Assembly: GCA_910583835.1 (NCBI GenBank)
Contig: CAJTYM010000003.1
Coordinates: 62,001 to 126,000, forward strand
Length of the DNA: 64,000 nucleotides
From: an uncultured Lachnospiraceae bacterium
GTDB taxonomy: Bacteria > Bacillota > Clostridia > Lachnospirales > Lachnospiraceae
Direction: 5' to 3'
Below are positions 7,859-16,670 of the stretch, one piece after another (position 1 is the stretch's first letter; each line of letters opens with the position of its first letter). The position numbers and the translations under genes are program-made. The notes beneath the pieces were generated by a model that did no database searches, was not told the origin of the DNA, and was given only the letters and a program-made list of their open reading frames with translations.

Positions 7859-10243
7859 TTATCCATGAAACAGTTCGTTGGCATAGCGCACGGATCCCAT
7901 GGCATCCTTGGAATAGAAATCCGCGCCAATCATATCGGCATATGTCTGGGTCAGCACCGCGCCTCCCACCATCACCTTGCACATCGGCAATTCCTGTTTC
8001 AATAATTTGATGGTCTCTTCCATGTTTGCCACAGTTGTCGTCATCAGTGCGCTTAAGCCCACCAGCTTCACCTGATGTGCGCGGGCAGTTTCCACCACCT
8101 TCTCCGGCGAGACGTCTTTCCCCAAATCAATCACATCAAATCCGTAATTTTCCAGCAAGACTTTGACAATATTCTTCCCAATGTCATGGATATCTCCCTT
8201 GACCGTGGCAATCACAATGGTTCCCTTGGAGGATGAGGCAGTCCCCTGTGACTGCAGATGTTCCTTGATGGCATCGAAACCGGCTTTCGCCGCATCTGCG
8301 CTCATCAGAAGCTGCGGCAGGAAGACCGTCTTTTTCTCAAACCCCTGCCCTACCTTATCCAGTGCCGGAATCAAATCCCCATCAATCACCTCCAGCGGCT
8401 TTTTGTCTGCAAGCTCTCTTTTAGCCGCCTGGTAAGCGCTCTCTGCAAGCCCCCGCACTACGGCATCGAACAGGCTGATTTCCGCTGCCTTTGCTGCCGC
8501 TACCTTGGGCTGCCCATCCTGCCCGGAATAGCGCGCAATGTAATCTGCACATTGGCTGTCGCTGCCGTTTAACGCACAGTAGGAGTCATATGCCGCCATC
8601 ATCGCCTCACTGTTAGGGTTGATAATGCCGGCGCTGAGCCCTTGGGACAGCGCAATCGTAAAAAATGCCGTGTTGACGCGCTCACGCTGCGGCAGTCCGA
8701 AGGAAATATTGGACACGCCCAAAGTCGTGTGCACGCCCAGCACATGGCGCACATAATGCAGCGCCTCTAAGGTAATGCCGGCATTTTCCTGTCCGGTACT
8801 GATTGTCATAGTCAGGGTATCTATGAGCAAGTCTTTCTTGCCAATCCCATATTTGGCAGCTTCGGCGATTATCTTCTCAGCAATTTCAATCCGCCCTTTT
8901 GCCGTGTCCGGTATCCCATTTTCATCCAAAGTCAGGCAGACAATCATGCCGCCGTATTTCGCTGCCAGCGGAAATACCGCATCCATGGATTCCTGCTTGC
9001 CATTGACAGAATTCAACAAGGGCTTGCCATTGTACAGGCGCATCGCCGTCTCCATAGCTACCGGGTCGGAAGTGTCAATCTGCAGCGGCAAATCGGTAAT
9101 CCCCTGCAGCCCGGTCACGACATCGCGCATCATCTGTACTTCGTCAATCTCTGGAAGCCCCACATTCACGTCCAGGATATGCGCTCCCCTGTCCTGCTGC
9201 GCCAGCGCTTCCTTATAGATATATTCCAGGTCATTCTCCCGAAGCGCCTGTTTAAACCGCGATTTCCCAGTCGGATTGATGCGCTCGCCGATAATCTTCG
9301 GTCGCTCGTCCAATACCACGGCATGGGTATAGGAGGAGACAACGGAACGCTGCTTGTCCGTCAGCGCCATCGCCGGAATATCACGGCATTCCTCGACCAA
9401 TGCCTGGATATGTGCCGGCGTCGTGCCGCAGCAGCCGCCCATGACAGAGACGCCCTCTAAAGCTATCTCTTTCATGATGCCTGAGAATTCCTCCGCTCCC
9501 ACATGGAAAGACGTCTTGCCGTCCACCACCACCGGCAGTCCGGCATTAGGGTTTAAGACAATCGGCAAAGAGCATACTTCACGCAGCCTGGGCAGGAACT
9601 TGCGCATGATGTCGGGTCCAAACCCACAGTTCAGCCCCAATGCATCTACCTTAAGCCCCTCCAGCATGGCAACTGCCGCTTCCATATCCGCGCCGGTCAG
9701 CAGTTTGCCGTCCTCGTCAAACACCATCGTCACCACAATCGGCAGGTTTGTATGTTCTTTGGCCGCCAGAACTGCCGCCTTAATCTCATAAGTATCGTTC
9801 ATCGTCTCAATCAGGCAGAGGTCCGCCCCCGCCTGCTCACCAGCTATGCACATAGGCTTAAACGCTTCGTAAGCTTCCTCAAAAGGCAAATCTCCCAGCG
9901 GTTCCAGCAATTTCCCCAGGGAACCGATATCCAATGCTGCATACGCCTTTCTCCCGGATTCCGTTATCGCACGTTTGGCAATCTCAATGCCCTTTTGGGT
10001 CAATGCTTCACAAGTATACCCCGTCCCTTTCATTTTGAAGGGATTTACGCCAAAGGTATTTGCTTTCACAATATCACATCCCGCATTGAGATACTGCCTG
10101 TGGATATCGCAAATCACATCTTCTTTCGTCACATTCCAGATTTCAGGCAGCTCCCCGGACTGTAAGCCCCGCTCCTGGAGCATGGTTCCCATCGCCCCAT
10201 CAAAAAATAACAGTTTCTTTCCCAACTCTTCTCTAAAACTCAT
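7859..10243 (-). CDS. metH: Cobalamin-dependent methionine synthase, form lacking the activation domain
   Basis: Transfers the methyl group of 5-methyl-tetrahydrofolate through cobalamin to homocysteine, giving methionine. The 794 residues hold an N-terminal homocysteine-binding barrel (FDGAMGTMLQ, GLNCGFGP and the zinc motif GGCCGTTPAHI), a pterin-binding barrel (GERINPTGK, then DVNVGLPEID), a helical cap and a B12-binding Rossmann domain (about 680-790) with the cobalt ligand motif DIHDIGKN. The usual fourth, AdoMet-binding activation domain is absent and is supplied by the gene just upstream. The start at 10243 has AGGAG six bases before it and overlaps the activation gene by 11 bases. Confidence 0.95.
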   Translation of the reverse strand: MSFREELGKKLLFFDGAMGTMLQERGLQSGELPEIWNVTKEDVICDIHRQYLNAGCDIVKANTFGVNPFKMKGTGYTCEALTQKGIEIAKRAITESGRKAYAALDIGSLGKLLEPLGDLPFEEAYEAFKPMCIAGEQAGADLCLIETMNDTYEIKAAVLAAKEHTNLPIVVTMVFDEDGKLLTGADMEAAVAMLEGLKVDALGLNCGFGPDIMRKFLPRLREVCSLPIVLNPNAGLPVVVDGKTSFHVGAEEFSGIMKEIALEGVSVMGGCCGTTPAHIQALVEECRDIPAMALTDKQRSVVSSYTHAVVLDERPKIIGERINPTGKSRFKQALRENDLEYIYKEALAQQDRGAHILDVNVGLPEIDEVQMMRDVVTGLQGITDLPLQIDTSDPVAMETAMRLYNGKPLLNSVNGKQESMDAVFPLAAKYGGMIVCLTLDENGIPDTAKGRIEIAEKIIAEAAKYGIGKKDLLIDTLTMTISTGQENAGITLEALHYVRHVLGVHTTLGVSNISFGLPQRERVNTAFFTIALSQGLSAGIINPNSEAMMAAYDSYCALNGSDSQCADYIARYSGQDGQPKVAAAKAAEISLFDAVVRGLAESAYQAAKRELADKKPLEVIDGDLIPALDKVGQGFEKKTVFLPQLLMSADAAKAGFDAIKEHLQSQGTASSSKGTIVIATVKGDIHDIGKNIVKVLLENYGFDVIDLGKDVSPEKVVETARAHQVKLVGLSALMTTTVANMEETIKLLKQELPMCKVMVGGAVLTQTYADMIGADFYSKDAMGSVRYANELFHG

Positions 10244-10910
10244 CTTTTTCTCCTTCCGCCGCTGCGTTGTCAATGCGGAATTCACAGTCTGTCTTAGCGC
10301 AAAGGCTGCATGTTTCCATCTGACAAGATTCCCGCTCTTTCGTGGTGAGACCGATAATTGCCGTCACCGATTTCGAGGGCATCATCAGATTTCCCTCCGT
10401 AAGCGTAACGCCAATCCGCTTCTGGCATTCGAGAATCTGAAAAATCTCTTTCTGCCATTCCAAGGCAAAGTCGCCGTACCCCGGGCTGAATCTTGGACGC
10501 AGATACAGGCCGCGCTTTCCGGCATCTTCGCGGATTTTCCCTTCCACCTCATCCACATAACTTTCAATACAGGCTGCCCCTGCTGCCTGTACGACTGCGG
10601 CTTTTGCCATATTGGAAACGGAATACTTCTTAATCATGAAATCCGCTGCCCGCCCAATCGTTGCCGCCAACAGCACCGCCCGCTCGCAGCCTTTCAGATT
10701 TCTGGCAAGATTTTGGCTGTGAATCTCAAGCCCTCCCAATTTCACCTTATCTGGCGTTACCTGGCATTCGTATTCCTGATATATGCTCTTGGGCATACTG
10801 CTGCGTTCAAGTTCCTCTGCCGTCTCCTCAATCAGCTGCAAAATCTGCGGTTCTATTTCCTGCCCGCGGTATCCCAGATACCGCAAGGTTTCTTTCCTGT
10901 CAGCTCTCAT
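10233..10910 (-). CDS. Methionine synthase activation-domain protein
   Basis: About 225 residues matching the AdoMet-binding activation module that is fused to MetH in enterobacteria but separate in many clostridia. The key motif is RPRFSPGYGD, equivalent to the RPxPGY AdoMet-binding loop of MetH. It should re-methylate oxidised cob(II)alamin using AdoMet and an electron donor. A C-terminal cysteine cluster (CSLCAKTDC) could hold a metal or iron-sulfur centre. ATG 10910 gives the typical N terminus (ETLRYLGYRG) with GGTGGAAAG upstream; in-frame ATGs at 10988 and 11030 would overlap metF. Middle gene of the metF-metH operon. Confidence 0.85.
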   Translation of the reverse strand: MRADRKETLRYLGYRGQEIEPQILQLIEETAEELERSSMPKSIYQEYECQVTPDKVKLGGLEIHSQNLARNLKGCERAVLLAATIGRAADFMIKKYSVSNMAKAAVVQAAGAACIESYVDEVEGKIREDAGKRGLYLRPRFSPGYGDFALEWQKEIFQILECQKRIGVTLTEGNLMMPSKSVTAIIGLTTKERESCQMETCSLCAKTDCEFRIDNAAAEGEKDEF

Positions 10911-10977
10911 AATACCATCTTTCCACCCGGCGTACCTGTCTGCCTGGTAAATTTCTGAAAATTTTTCTTCCCATATG

Positions 10978-11853
10978 TTATTCTGCATGATAGATTTCAG
11001 ATAGGTTTCTGAAAATCGCACCCGCCACATCGGGCTTATTCATCGTATAAATGTGTACATGGGTAACGCCGTTTGCAATCAAATCTATAATCTGGTCTGT
11101 AGCATAAGCGATTCCTGCCTGTTTCAACGCCGCCGGGTTATCGGCGAACCGCTCGACCATCGCCCGGAAACGCCTGGGCAGGATACTCCCCCCTGACAGA
11201 GAGCCAATCCGTTCCATCTGGCTTGCATTTGTGATGGGCATTATGCCTGCAATCACCGGGACTTCCACATTCTTTTTCAATGCCCTGTATAAGAAATTGT
11301 AGAGGATATCATTGTCAAAAAACATCTGGGTCGTAAGGAATTCACAGCCCGCCTCTACCTTCCGTTTGAGATTGTCAATATCCTGCTCTATGGACACTGC
11401 TTCGGGATGCCCTTCCGGGTAACAGGCGCCGCCAATGCAGAAATCCCCAAATGATTTAATCTCCTCAATCAGCTCACTGGCATGGTGGTACTGGTTCGGC
11501 AGTGGGAAATCGGCATTTTCAGGAATATCCCCCCGCAAGGCAAGGATATTTTCGATGTTCTTCTCTTTTAACTGCCCAAGCACTTCCCGAATCTTATCTC
11601 TCCCCGAAGATGCACAGGTCAGATGCGCCAACGCAGTCACGCCATTGACATTCTGCACTTCATTGGCAATATCCACCGTATGTTCACTGATGCCGCCGGT
11701 TGCTCCGTAAGTCACACTGATATATGATGGCTTCATCTTTGCCACTTCCTGTACAACCTCATGTGCTTTTGCCAGCCCGGAACCCTTCTTGGGCGGGAAC
11801 AGCTCACAGCTTATTGTTACTTCTTTTTGTTTCAGCAATTCTGATATTTTCAT
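10978..11853 (-). CDS. metF: 5,10-methylenetetrahydrofolate reductase
   Basis: Reduces methylene-THF to methyl-THF, the methyl donor for MetH encoded two genes downstream. The 291 residues form a single FAD-binding TIM barrel: an N-terminal catalytic-Glu motif (ISCELFPPKK), SVTYGATGG, AHLTC, LALRGDIP, YPEGHPEA and TTQMFFDND are all present. Length is standard for bacterial MetF. ATG 11853 has GGAGG five bases upstream; an ATG four codons earlier sits on that ribosome site and is unlikely. First gene of the operon. The 5' leader is too short for a SAM riboswitch. Confidence 0.95.
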   Translation of the reverse strand: MKISELLKQKEVTISCELFPPKKGSGLAKAHEVVQEVAKMKPSYISVTYGATGGISEHTVDIANEVQNVNGVTALAHLTCASSGRDKIREVLGQLKEKNIENILALRGDIPENADFPLPNQYHHASELIEEIKSFGDFCIGGACYPEGHPEAVSIEQDIDNLKRKVEAGCEFLTTQMFFDNDILYNFLYRALKKNVEVPVIAGIMPITNASQMERIGSLSGGSILPRRFRAMVERFADNPAALKQAGIAYATDQIIDLIANGVTHVHIYTMNKPDVAGAIFRNLSEIYHAE

Positions 11854-11907
11854 GTTTTCCTCCATTCAAAAACTGGAAAATTTTTCTGCAGTTTAAGCAT
11901 ATTTATG

Positions 11908-11936
11908 ATTGTACTCCTACTGAGAGACTTTTACAA
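11908..11936 (-). promoter_or_regulatory. Promoter of the metF-metH operon
   Basis: On the minus strand TTGTAA, 17 bases, TACAAT, giving a leader of about 45-50 bases before the metF ATG. Confidence 0.6.
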
Positions 11937-12158
11937 GAAAAAACGATGCCTCATTTTGTGAAAAGTGCCTTTGGCAAAGAATTACCAAATCTAAAATATC
12001 TTTAGAAATTGTTCTGCATAACTATGGTATATATTTTTTAAAATCACAGATAATACAGGATGCACAAATTGTTGCACATCGTATCTTGGCATAGCATGTT
12101 CCAAATTGCCAGATTTCATTTGATATTTTTGTACAAAATATTAGAAAAGAGGTATCTT

Positions 12159-12410
12159 ATGAGCAATGAAAATACAAAAAAAGACACCCATCCGGTGCCT
12201 GACCATACCAGCAGCTACGATTATTTAAAAGCTAGTTCCGTTATGGACTGTACTGGAGCTGTACCGAGACCTCCGCAGGACAGTGCAGAACTGGACTCCT
12301 ATCTGGACGTCTACAATTTCCTGCCCCAGTGCGCTTATGCCCAACCCAGCCCGGTGGAGATTGACATGCTGCAAGGCAAAAACGCTTACGGAAACAAAAA
12401 CAGAAATTAA
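12159..12410 (+). CDS. Small hypothetical protein (83 aa)
   Basis: An isolated plus-strand gene with a fair ribosome site (AGAGGT, then ATG at 12159). The product is polar, Pro- and Tyr-rich with two cysteines (MDCTGAVPRPPQ, LPQCAYAQP) and ends in an Asn-rich tail. It has no signal peptide or membrane segment. I do not recognise the family. It lies between the divergent metF promoter and the hairpin-rich region, so it is transcribed alone or with that region. It could be a regulatory small protein; no function is inferred. Confidence 0.5.
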   Translation: MSNENTKKDTHPVPDHTSSYDYLKASSVMDCTGAVPRPPQDSAELDSYLDVYNFLPQCAYAQPSPVEIDMLQGKNAYGNKNRN

Positions 12411-12447
12411 GTTGGGAAAGCATTCAGACAGCCGTCCATCGCACAAA

Positions 12448-12696
12448 GAACAAAGTGGGCAAGCCCACCTCAACCCCCTTACCCCCATTCATGGGGGATT
12501 GGCTTGAACACTTTGACGCGCCGAGTGCGGATTTGTCCTAAGGGGTACCAGGCTTGCCTGGGGGATTCCTTAGGACGGCACGTAGCGACATATAACGATT
12601 CGCACGAGTGCGCATCCTGCCCGGAGGGCTTTTATCTTACTAGGAAAGTCTGTATTTTCACGCGTTAATGCGACACGGTCTTTCCTATAAGATAAA
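12448..12696. other. Hairpin-rich non-coding stretch, possible structured RNA
   Basis: About 250 bases with no gene but at least five dyads. CAAAGTG (12451-12457) pairs with CACTTTG (12509-12515), and inside it CAAGCC pairs with GGCTTG. Other stems are CCCCCAT/ATGGGGG (12482-12497), GTCCTAAGG (12535-12543) with CCTTAGGAC (12568-12576) around CCAGGC/GCCTGG, CGCAC/GTGCG (12603-12614), and a long TTATCTTA..TAAGATAA stem near 12636-12696. Its first 27 bases recur exactly at 50661-50687. Either an expressed structured RNA or a dispersed non-coding element. Confidence 0.5.
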
Positions 12697-12701
12697 AAAA
12701 G

Positions 12702-12745
12702 GGGTGTCAAAAACCGGTTCTAAAAACAGCAGCCTTTGACACCCC
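12702..12745 (-). terminator. Terminator of the DUF6033 gene
   Basis: An 11-bp perfect stem (GGGGTGTCAAA at 12702-12712 with its complement at 12735-12745), followed on the minus strand by seven T. Confidence 0.85.
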
Positions 12746-12795
12746 ATATTAATCATAATTCATTTGTATCGCTGGAAGACCATATTCTTTGGCAA

Positions 12796-13518
12796 TTATA
12801 TTGTATAGTCAAACTGCTGGCCTACATATGTCTCCGCCTGTGTCTGAACCATATCGCTGCGTCCCATTGCCACAGTCTCGTTAATCTTCTGCAGCAGTTC
12901 ATCCCAAGAAGAAGCTTCCACTGATACCAAATCCTCTGGACGTTTCTGTTTCTCCAAAATCTTCTCCTGCTGCTCCTTCTTTGCTGCTTTCTTATCAGCA
13001 GCCTTCTTGTCTGCAACCTTCTGGTCATGCCTCTGCTGGATACGGTCTCTCTGTGCAGCCAGTGACTTATCTACTACAGCAAAGAACGATGCATTGCCAT
13101 AATCGTCAAACTTCATGCCAAATGCTTTCACGCTGTCCGCATTGCTGCCAAGGCTCTCTTTCATCTGCGCAAACTGACCTGTCGCTTTATCCAGAATGCC
13201 CTCATATTTCTTGCGGTAGGATTCATCTTCAGCCATTTTCTCTATCTTATCTTCGTCAATCAGGACAATCAGGCTTTTATTGCTTCCATATTTGGCAGCA
13301 TTTGCCTCCGCCTGTTCTTTCTGGTCTGCGCTGACAAGGATAAAGTCCATGTTTCCATACTTCTTCTTCAGCTTCTCATAATATTTCTCTGCTTTCTCGC
13401 TCAGCTGCGGCTCGCCAATCTGCTTCCCATATTTCTTGCTCACCTTTGCTGCCGGTGCTGTCTGATTATTCGCTACAATCTGCGATACATAATTTTCCGC
13501 TATTCCGTTAGTATTCAT
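12796..13518 (-). CDS. DUF6033 family protein
   Basis: A 240-residue soluble protein. The N-terminal part (about 45-150) has the features I associate with DUF6033 of Lachnospiraceae: KKKYGNMDFILVSADQKEQA, NAAKYGSNKSLIVLIDEDKIEKMAEDE and YRKKYEGILDKA. A Lys/Ala/Gln-rich helix follows (about 165-200), and the C terminus is short and amphipathic. No catalytic motif is visible and the function is unknown. The start at 13518 has AAGGAGG eight bases upstream; an ATG two codons earlier is too close to it. Monocistronic, with its own terminator. Confidence 0.75.
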   Translation of the reverse strand: MNTNGIAENYVSQIVANNQTAPAAKVSKKYGKQIGEPQLSEKAEKYYEKLKKKYGNMDFILVSADQKEQAEANAAKYGSNKSLIVLIDEDKIEKMAEDESYRKKYEGILDKATGQFAQMKESLGSNADSVKAFGMKFDDYGNASFFAVVDKSLAAQRDRIQQRHDQKVADKKAADKKAAKKEQQEKILEKQKRPEDLVSVEASSWDELLQKINETVAMGRSDMVQTQAETYVGQQFDYTI

Positions 13519-13603
13519 TTTCATTTCCTCCTTGAAATAAAATCATCTTCCATATGTACTTTCTAATTCTTATATCGGACGATTTCTGGAAATGGTAACC
13601 ATT

Positions 13604-14221
13604 TTAACGGATAAAATTAGTCGGCGTCTTTGCTTCCTGTTCCGGCAGGCCGTAAGCTTCTCTGCCAAGCGCAATGCTCTTCATGAGAAATACCATATTT
13701 GCTGCCAGCGTGCGCATAGTCTGCAGCCCCTCCGCATCCTGGGACGCCTCCCCCGGCGTCCTGCCGTGGATGCTGTTCCAATATTGGCTGGATGCCAGCG
13801 GCATCCCGGTAATTGTAAAATATTTATTCAGTTCATCAAAGGTGGCGGAAAGCCCGCCTCTCCTGGCAGCAACAACACTCGCTCCCACTTTCATGCGCTT
13901 GTCAAAATGCGTACTGTAAAACAGCCTGTCAAGAAATGCAATCAAGGTAGCGTTTGCCGATGCATAATACACCGGACTGGCAATGACAAGGCCATCGCAT
14001 TCCTCAAACTTGGGTGCGGTCTCATTCACGATATCGTCAAATACACATCTGCCCTTTTCATAGCAGGAGTAACAGGCAATACATCCCCGGACAGCCTGGT
14101 TGCCCACCTGGATAATCTCTGTCTCTACGCCTTCTTGGGCGAAAACCTTTTCCATCTCCTGCAATGCCGTATAAGTGTTGCCCTTGGCATGGGGGCTGCC
14201 GTTAATCATCAATACTTTCAT
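13604..14221 (-). CDS. Iron-sulfur flavoprotein (NADPH-dependent FMN reductase family)
   Basis: 205 residues with a flavodoxin-like fold: phosphate-binding loop GSPHAKGNTY near the N terminus, then a compact cysteine motif (C-x2-C-x2-C-x5-C in GCIACYSCYEKGRC) known from archaeal and clostridial iron-sulfur flavoproteins, where it binds a 4Fe-4S cluster next to FMN, and SPVYYASANA lining the flavin site. It should pass electrons from a low-potential donor; the acceptor is unknown. It starts 45 bases after the UvrA2 stop with no terminator between, so read-through from the RADAR/RiPP operon is possible. The stop codon overlaps a 15-base palindrome (13590-13604). Confidence 0.85.
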   Translation of the reverse strand: MKVLMINGSPHAKGNTYTALQEMEKVFAQEGVETEIIQVGNQAVRGCIACYSCYEKGRCVFDDIVNETAPKFEECDGLVIASPVYYASANATLIAFLDRLFYSTHFDKRMKVGASVVAARRGGLSATFDELNKYFTITGMPLASSQYWNSIHGRTPGEASQDAEGLQTMRTLAANMVFLMKSIALGREAYGLPEQEAKTPTNFIR

Positions 14222-14266
14222 GTTCTACCATTCCTTTCTGTTGAAGTTCAATATATTCTAACATAT

Positions 14267-16654
14267 TCAGGCTTGTTCTGCTATAAAACTTAAATTTCTA
14301 TAATATTCCTTTAACGCTTTACCCGTAGGCGTATCTAACTCTGCAATTTCCCAAGGCGCACCTTTACCCACTACATACCCTCCATTATTTCCAGCTCCCG
14401 GACCCATGTCAATCACATAGTCACAGGATACGATTACATCCAGGTTATGTTCGACAATCAACAGAGAATTCCCTTTCCTGACTAATTCTTTCAACACTTC
14501 CAGCAAGCGCCTGACATCCTCAAAATGCAGCCCTTTAGTTGGCTCGTCAAAAATCAGCAACGACCCTTTGGCGGTTGTTTTTGCAATCTCCGCTGCTAAT
14601 TTTAGTCTCTGTGACTCCCCTCCTGAAAGAGTTGACGTTGACTGACCAAGCTTCAAATACCCAAGCCCCACTTTCTCCATCGCTTCCAATTTTAAATAAA
14701 TTGCCTTTTCCTCTTTAAAAATGTCTTTTGCCTGTGCAACGCTTAGCTGCAGTACCTCATAAATGGACAAACCTTTATATTTAACCTCAAGAATTTCCTT
14801 CTTAAATTTTTTCCCTTCACACTCTTCACATATTACGGTCATTTCGGGAAGAAAGCCCATATTCACTTTCATGCTTCCCTCTCCCTTACAATTGGGACAC
14901 CTCCCCCCATCCACATTAAAACTGAAAAAAGCCTCTTTATACTTTTTCTTCTTCGATGATTCCTCATTTGCAAACAACTTTCTGATAGGAGTATAGATAT
15001 CCAAATAGGTAGCCGGACAGGATCTGGAAGATTTCCCAACTGAAGACTGGTCGCATAAGATAATATGCTTGACTTTCTCCCTTCCCTCTATGCTTTCCAG
15101 CCCCAAATCCCTTTTGTTATGCATGCTCTGATAAAAAGCCTCAAATGCCAACGATGTTTTTCCCGAACCTGATACCCCGGTAAAGCAAACCATGCCTCCT
15201 AACGGAATATCTACCGACACATCTTTCAGATTATTGACAACTACGTGATTTAACCTTATGATGTCTTTGGGGACAAAAATTTCAGACATGTTCGGAATTC
15301 CTGCTGTATCTTTGCCGGCAAGATATTTCCCAGAAGCAGAGCCGGCATTCTTACATATTTCTTCCACTGTCCCTTCTGCGACAATCTCACCTCCACGCTC
15401 ACCAGCGCCAGGACCTATTTCAAATATATAATCACATGCTTTAATAATTTTTGCCGTATGTTCCACCAACACAATTGTATTTTTATTCCCCACGCAATTC
15501 AAATTCTGAATCGCGCACAGAACCTTGTCGATATCCGAAGCATGGAGCCCGGAAGATGGCTCATCCAGAACATATACGACCCCTGATATCTCACTAGAAA
15601 TCTGCGCAACTATTTTTAACCGCTGCAATTCTCCGCCTGAAAGAGTATTCGCTTTTCTGGATAACGTCAGATAACCAACACCTAAATCCTTACATTGCTG
15701 AAGGCTTTTCAAGAATTTACTCTTAATCTGCTCCCATACGCTGTCCCTGTTATCCTGAAATTGATACTGCCCAAAGTGACCGATAAGGTCATCTATGCAC
15801 ATATTCATATAATCATCAATATTCTTTCCATCAATCTCCACATCCAATATATCAGGATGATACCCTGTCCCGCTGCATTTGCAGCATTTTTCTTTCTTCA
15901 TGAAGCGTTCCAGATCCTCACGCACATCCAGGCTCTTCGTAGAACGGTAAATCTTTTCACTGTCATTTATTATCCCTGGATACTCAATTTTAAATTTCTT
16001 ATTTTTCTTTTGCCCAAATAAAAGCGCAACCTTTAACTCATTGGGAAAATTCTTTATCGGGGTATTCACATCGCACCCATACTGTTTCAGGAAAGAATCC
16101 AAAAATTGAAACTTATTAGTGCCTTTTTTCGCCCCTCCCAGCTTCAGACCGCCCTCTGCAACGGATAATTCCTGATCCGGCCATATCAATACCTCATCAA
16201 ACTCCAGAATTTCCCCCATCCCACCGCATTCAGTACAGCTTCCATCCGGCGAATTCAGATTGAACATAGAGGGTTTTAGCCCCAGAAGTATCTGCCCATC
16301 CCTCTGCCCGCAGGAAGAGAACAACGTCTGTAAATAATATGCTGTCTGTGAAATTGTCCCCACCGTACTGCGCGGATTCCTGTTCGTTCTGCTTTGCATC
16401 AGTGCAATTGCCGGAGGCAAACCGACAAAATAGTCCGCCTCCGGCTTTTTTATCTTAGATAAATAGTAGGCTTCATTCACTCCCAAGGACTCAATATAAC
16501 GTCTCTTCCCCTCTGCATACAGCGTATCAAAAACCAGCGTTGATTTCCCGGAGCCGGAAACACCGACAAAGCACACTATTTTGGAATATGGAATTGTAAC
16601 ATCTATATTTTTTAAATTATTTTCCCGGCAGCCATACATTGAAATTCCATTCAT
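14267..16654 (-). CDS. UvrA2-like excinuclease ABC subunit A paralogue
   Basis: 795 residues, shorter than true UvrA (about 940). Two ABC modules: first Walker A GVSGSGKST (31-39) with signature LSGGELQRL, second Walker A GVSGSGKTS with LSGGESQRL, each followed by a DEP Walker B (VLDEPSSGLH, IFDEPTKGLH). Zinc-type cysteine pairs are seen (CTECGGMG, CCKCSGTGY, CPNCKGEG with CEEC). The reduced N-terminal insertion fits UvrA2, which lacks the UvrB-binding domain. UvrA2 proteins such as DrrC protect antibiotic producers from DNA-binding products; others act in repair. It starts 16 bases after the B12 radical SAM stop, with AGGAGGG, and is the last tightly coupled gene of the operon. Its role here is open: immunity to the peptide product or DNA surveillance. 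Confidence 0.85.
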   Translation of the reverse strand: MNGISMYGCRENNLKNIDVTIPYSKIVCFVGVSGSGKSTLVFDTLYAEGKRRYIESLGVNEAYYLSKIKKPEADYFVGLPPAIALMQSRTNRNPRSTVGTISQTAYYLQTLFSSCGQRDGQILLGLKPSMFNLNSPDGSCTECGGMGEILEFDEVLIWPDQELSVAEGGLKLGGAKKGTNKFQFLDSFLKQYGCDVNTPIKNFPNELKVALLFGQKKNKKFKIEYPGIINDSEKIYRSTKSLDVREDLERFMKKEKCCKCSGTGYHPDILDVEIDGKNIDDYMNMCIDDLIGHFGQYQFQDNRDSVWEQIKSKFLKSLQQCKDLGVGYLTLSRKANTLSGGELQRLKIVAQISSEISGVVYVLDEPSSGLHASDIDKVLCAIQNLNCVGNKNTIVLVEHTAKIIKACDYIFEIGPGAGERGGEIVAEGTVEEICKNAGSASGKYLAGKDTAGIPNMSEIFVPKDIIRLNHVVVNNLKDVSVDIPLGGMVCFTGVSGSGKTSLAFEAFYQSMHNKRDLGLESIEGREKVKHIILCDQSSVGKSSRSCPATYLDIYTPIRKLFANEESSKKKKYKEAFFSFNVDGGRCPNCKGEGSMKVNMGFLPEMTVICEECEGKKFKKEILEVKYKGLSIYEVLQLSVAQAKDIFKEEKAIYLKLEAMEKVGLGYLKLGQSTSTLSGGESQRLKLAAEIAKTTAKGSLLIFDEPTKGLHFEDVRRLLEVLKELVRKGNSLLIVEHNLDVIVSCDYVIDMGPGAGNNGGYVVGKGAPWEIAELDTPTGKALKEYYRNLSFIAEQA

Positions 16655-16670
16655 GCTATTCCCTCCTAAC

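Noticed and set aside
11866..12060. SAM or cobalamin riboswitch before metF
   Set aside because: The mapped promoter leaves a leader of only about 50 bases and none of the conserved riboswitch elements is visible.
13590..13604. 15-base palindrome AAATGGT-A-ACCATTT as an operator
   Set aside because: It overlaps the stop codon of the flavoprotein gene and no promoter is placed to use it; it may just be part of a weak terminator.
14267..16654. Housekeeping uvrA
   Set aside because: The product is about 145 residues too short, lacks the UvrB-binding region and is not beside uvrB.
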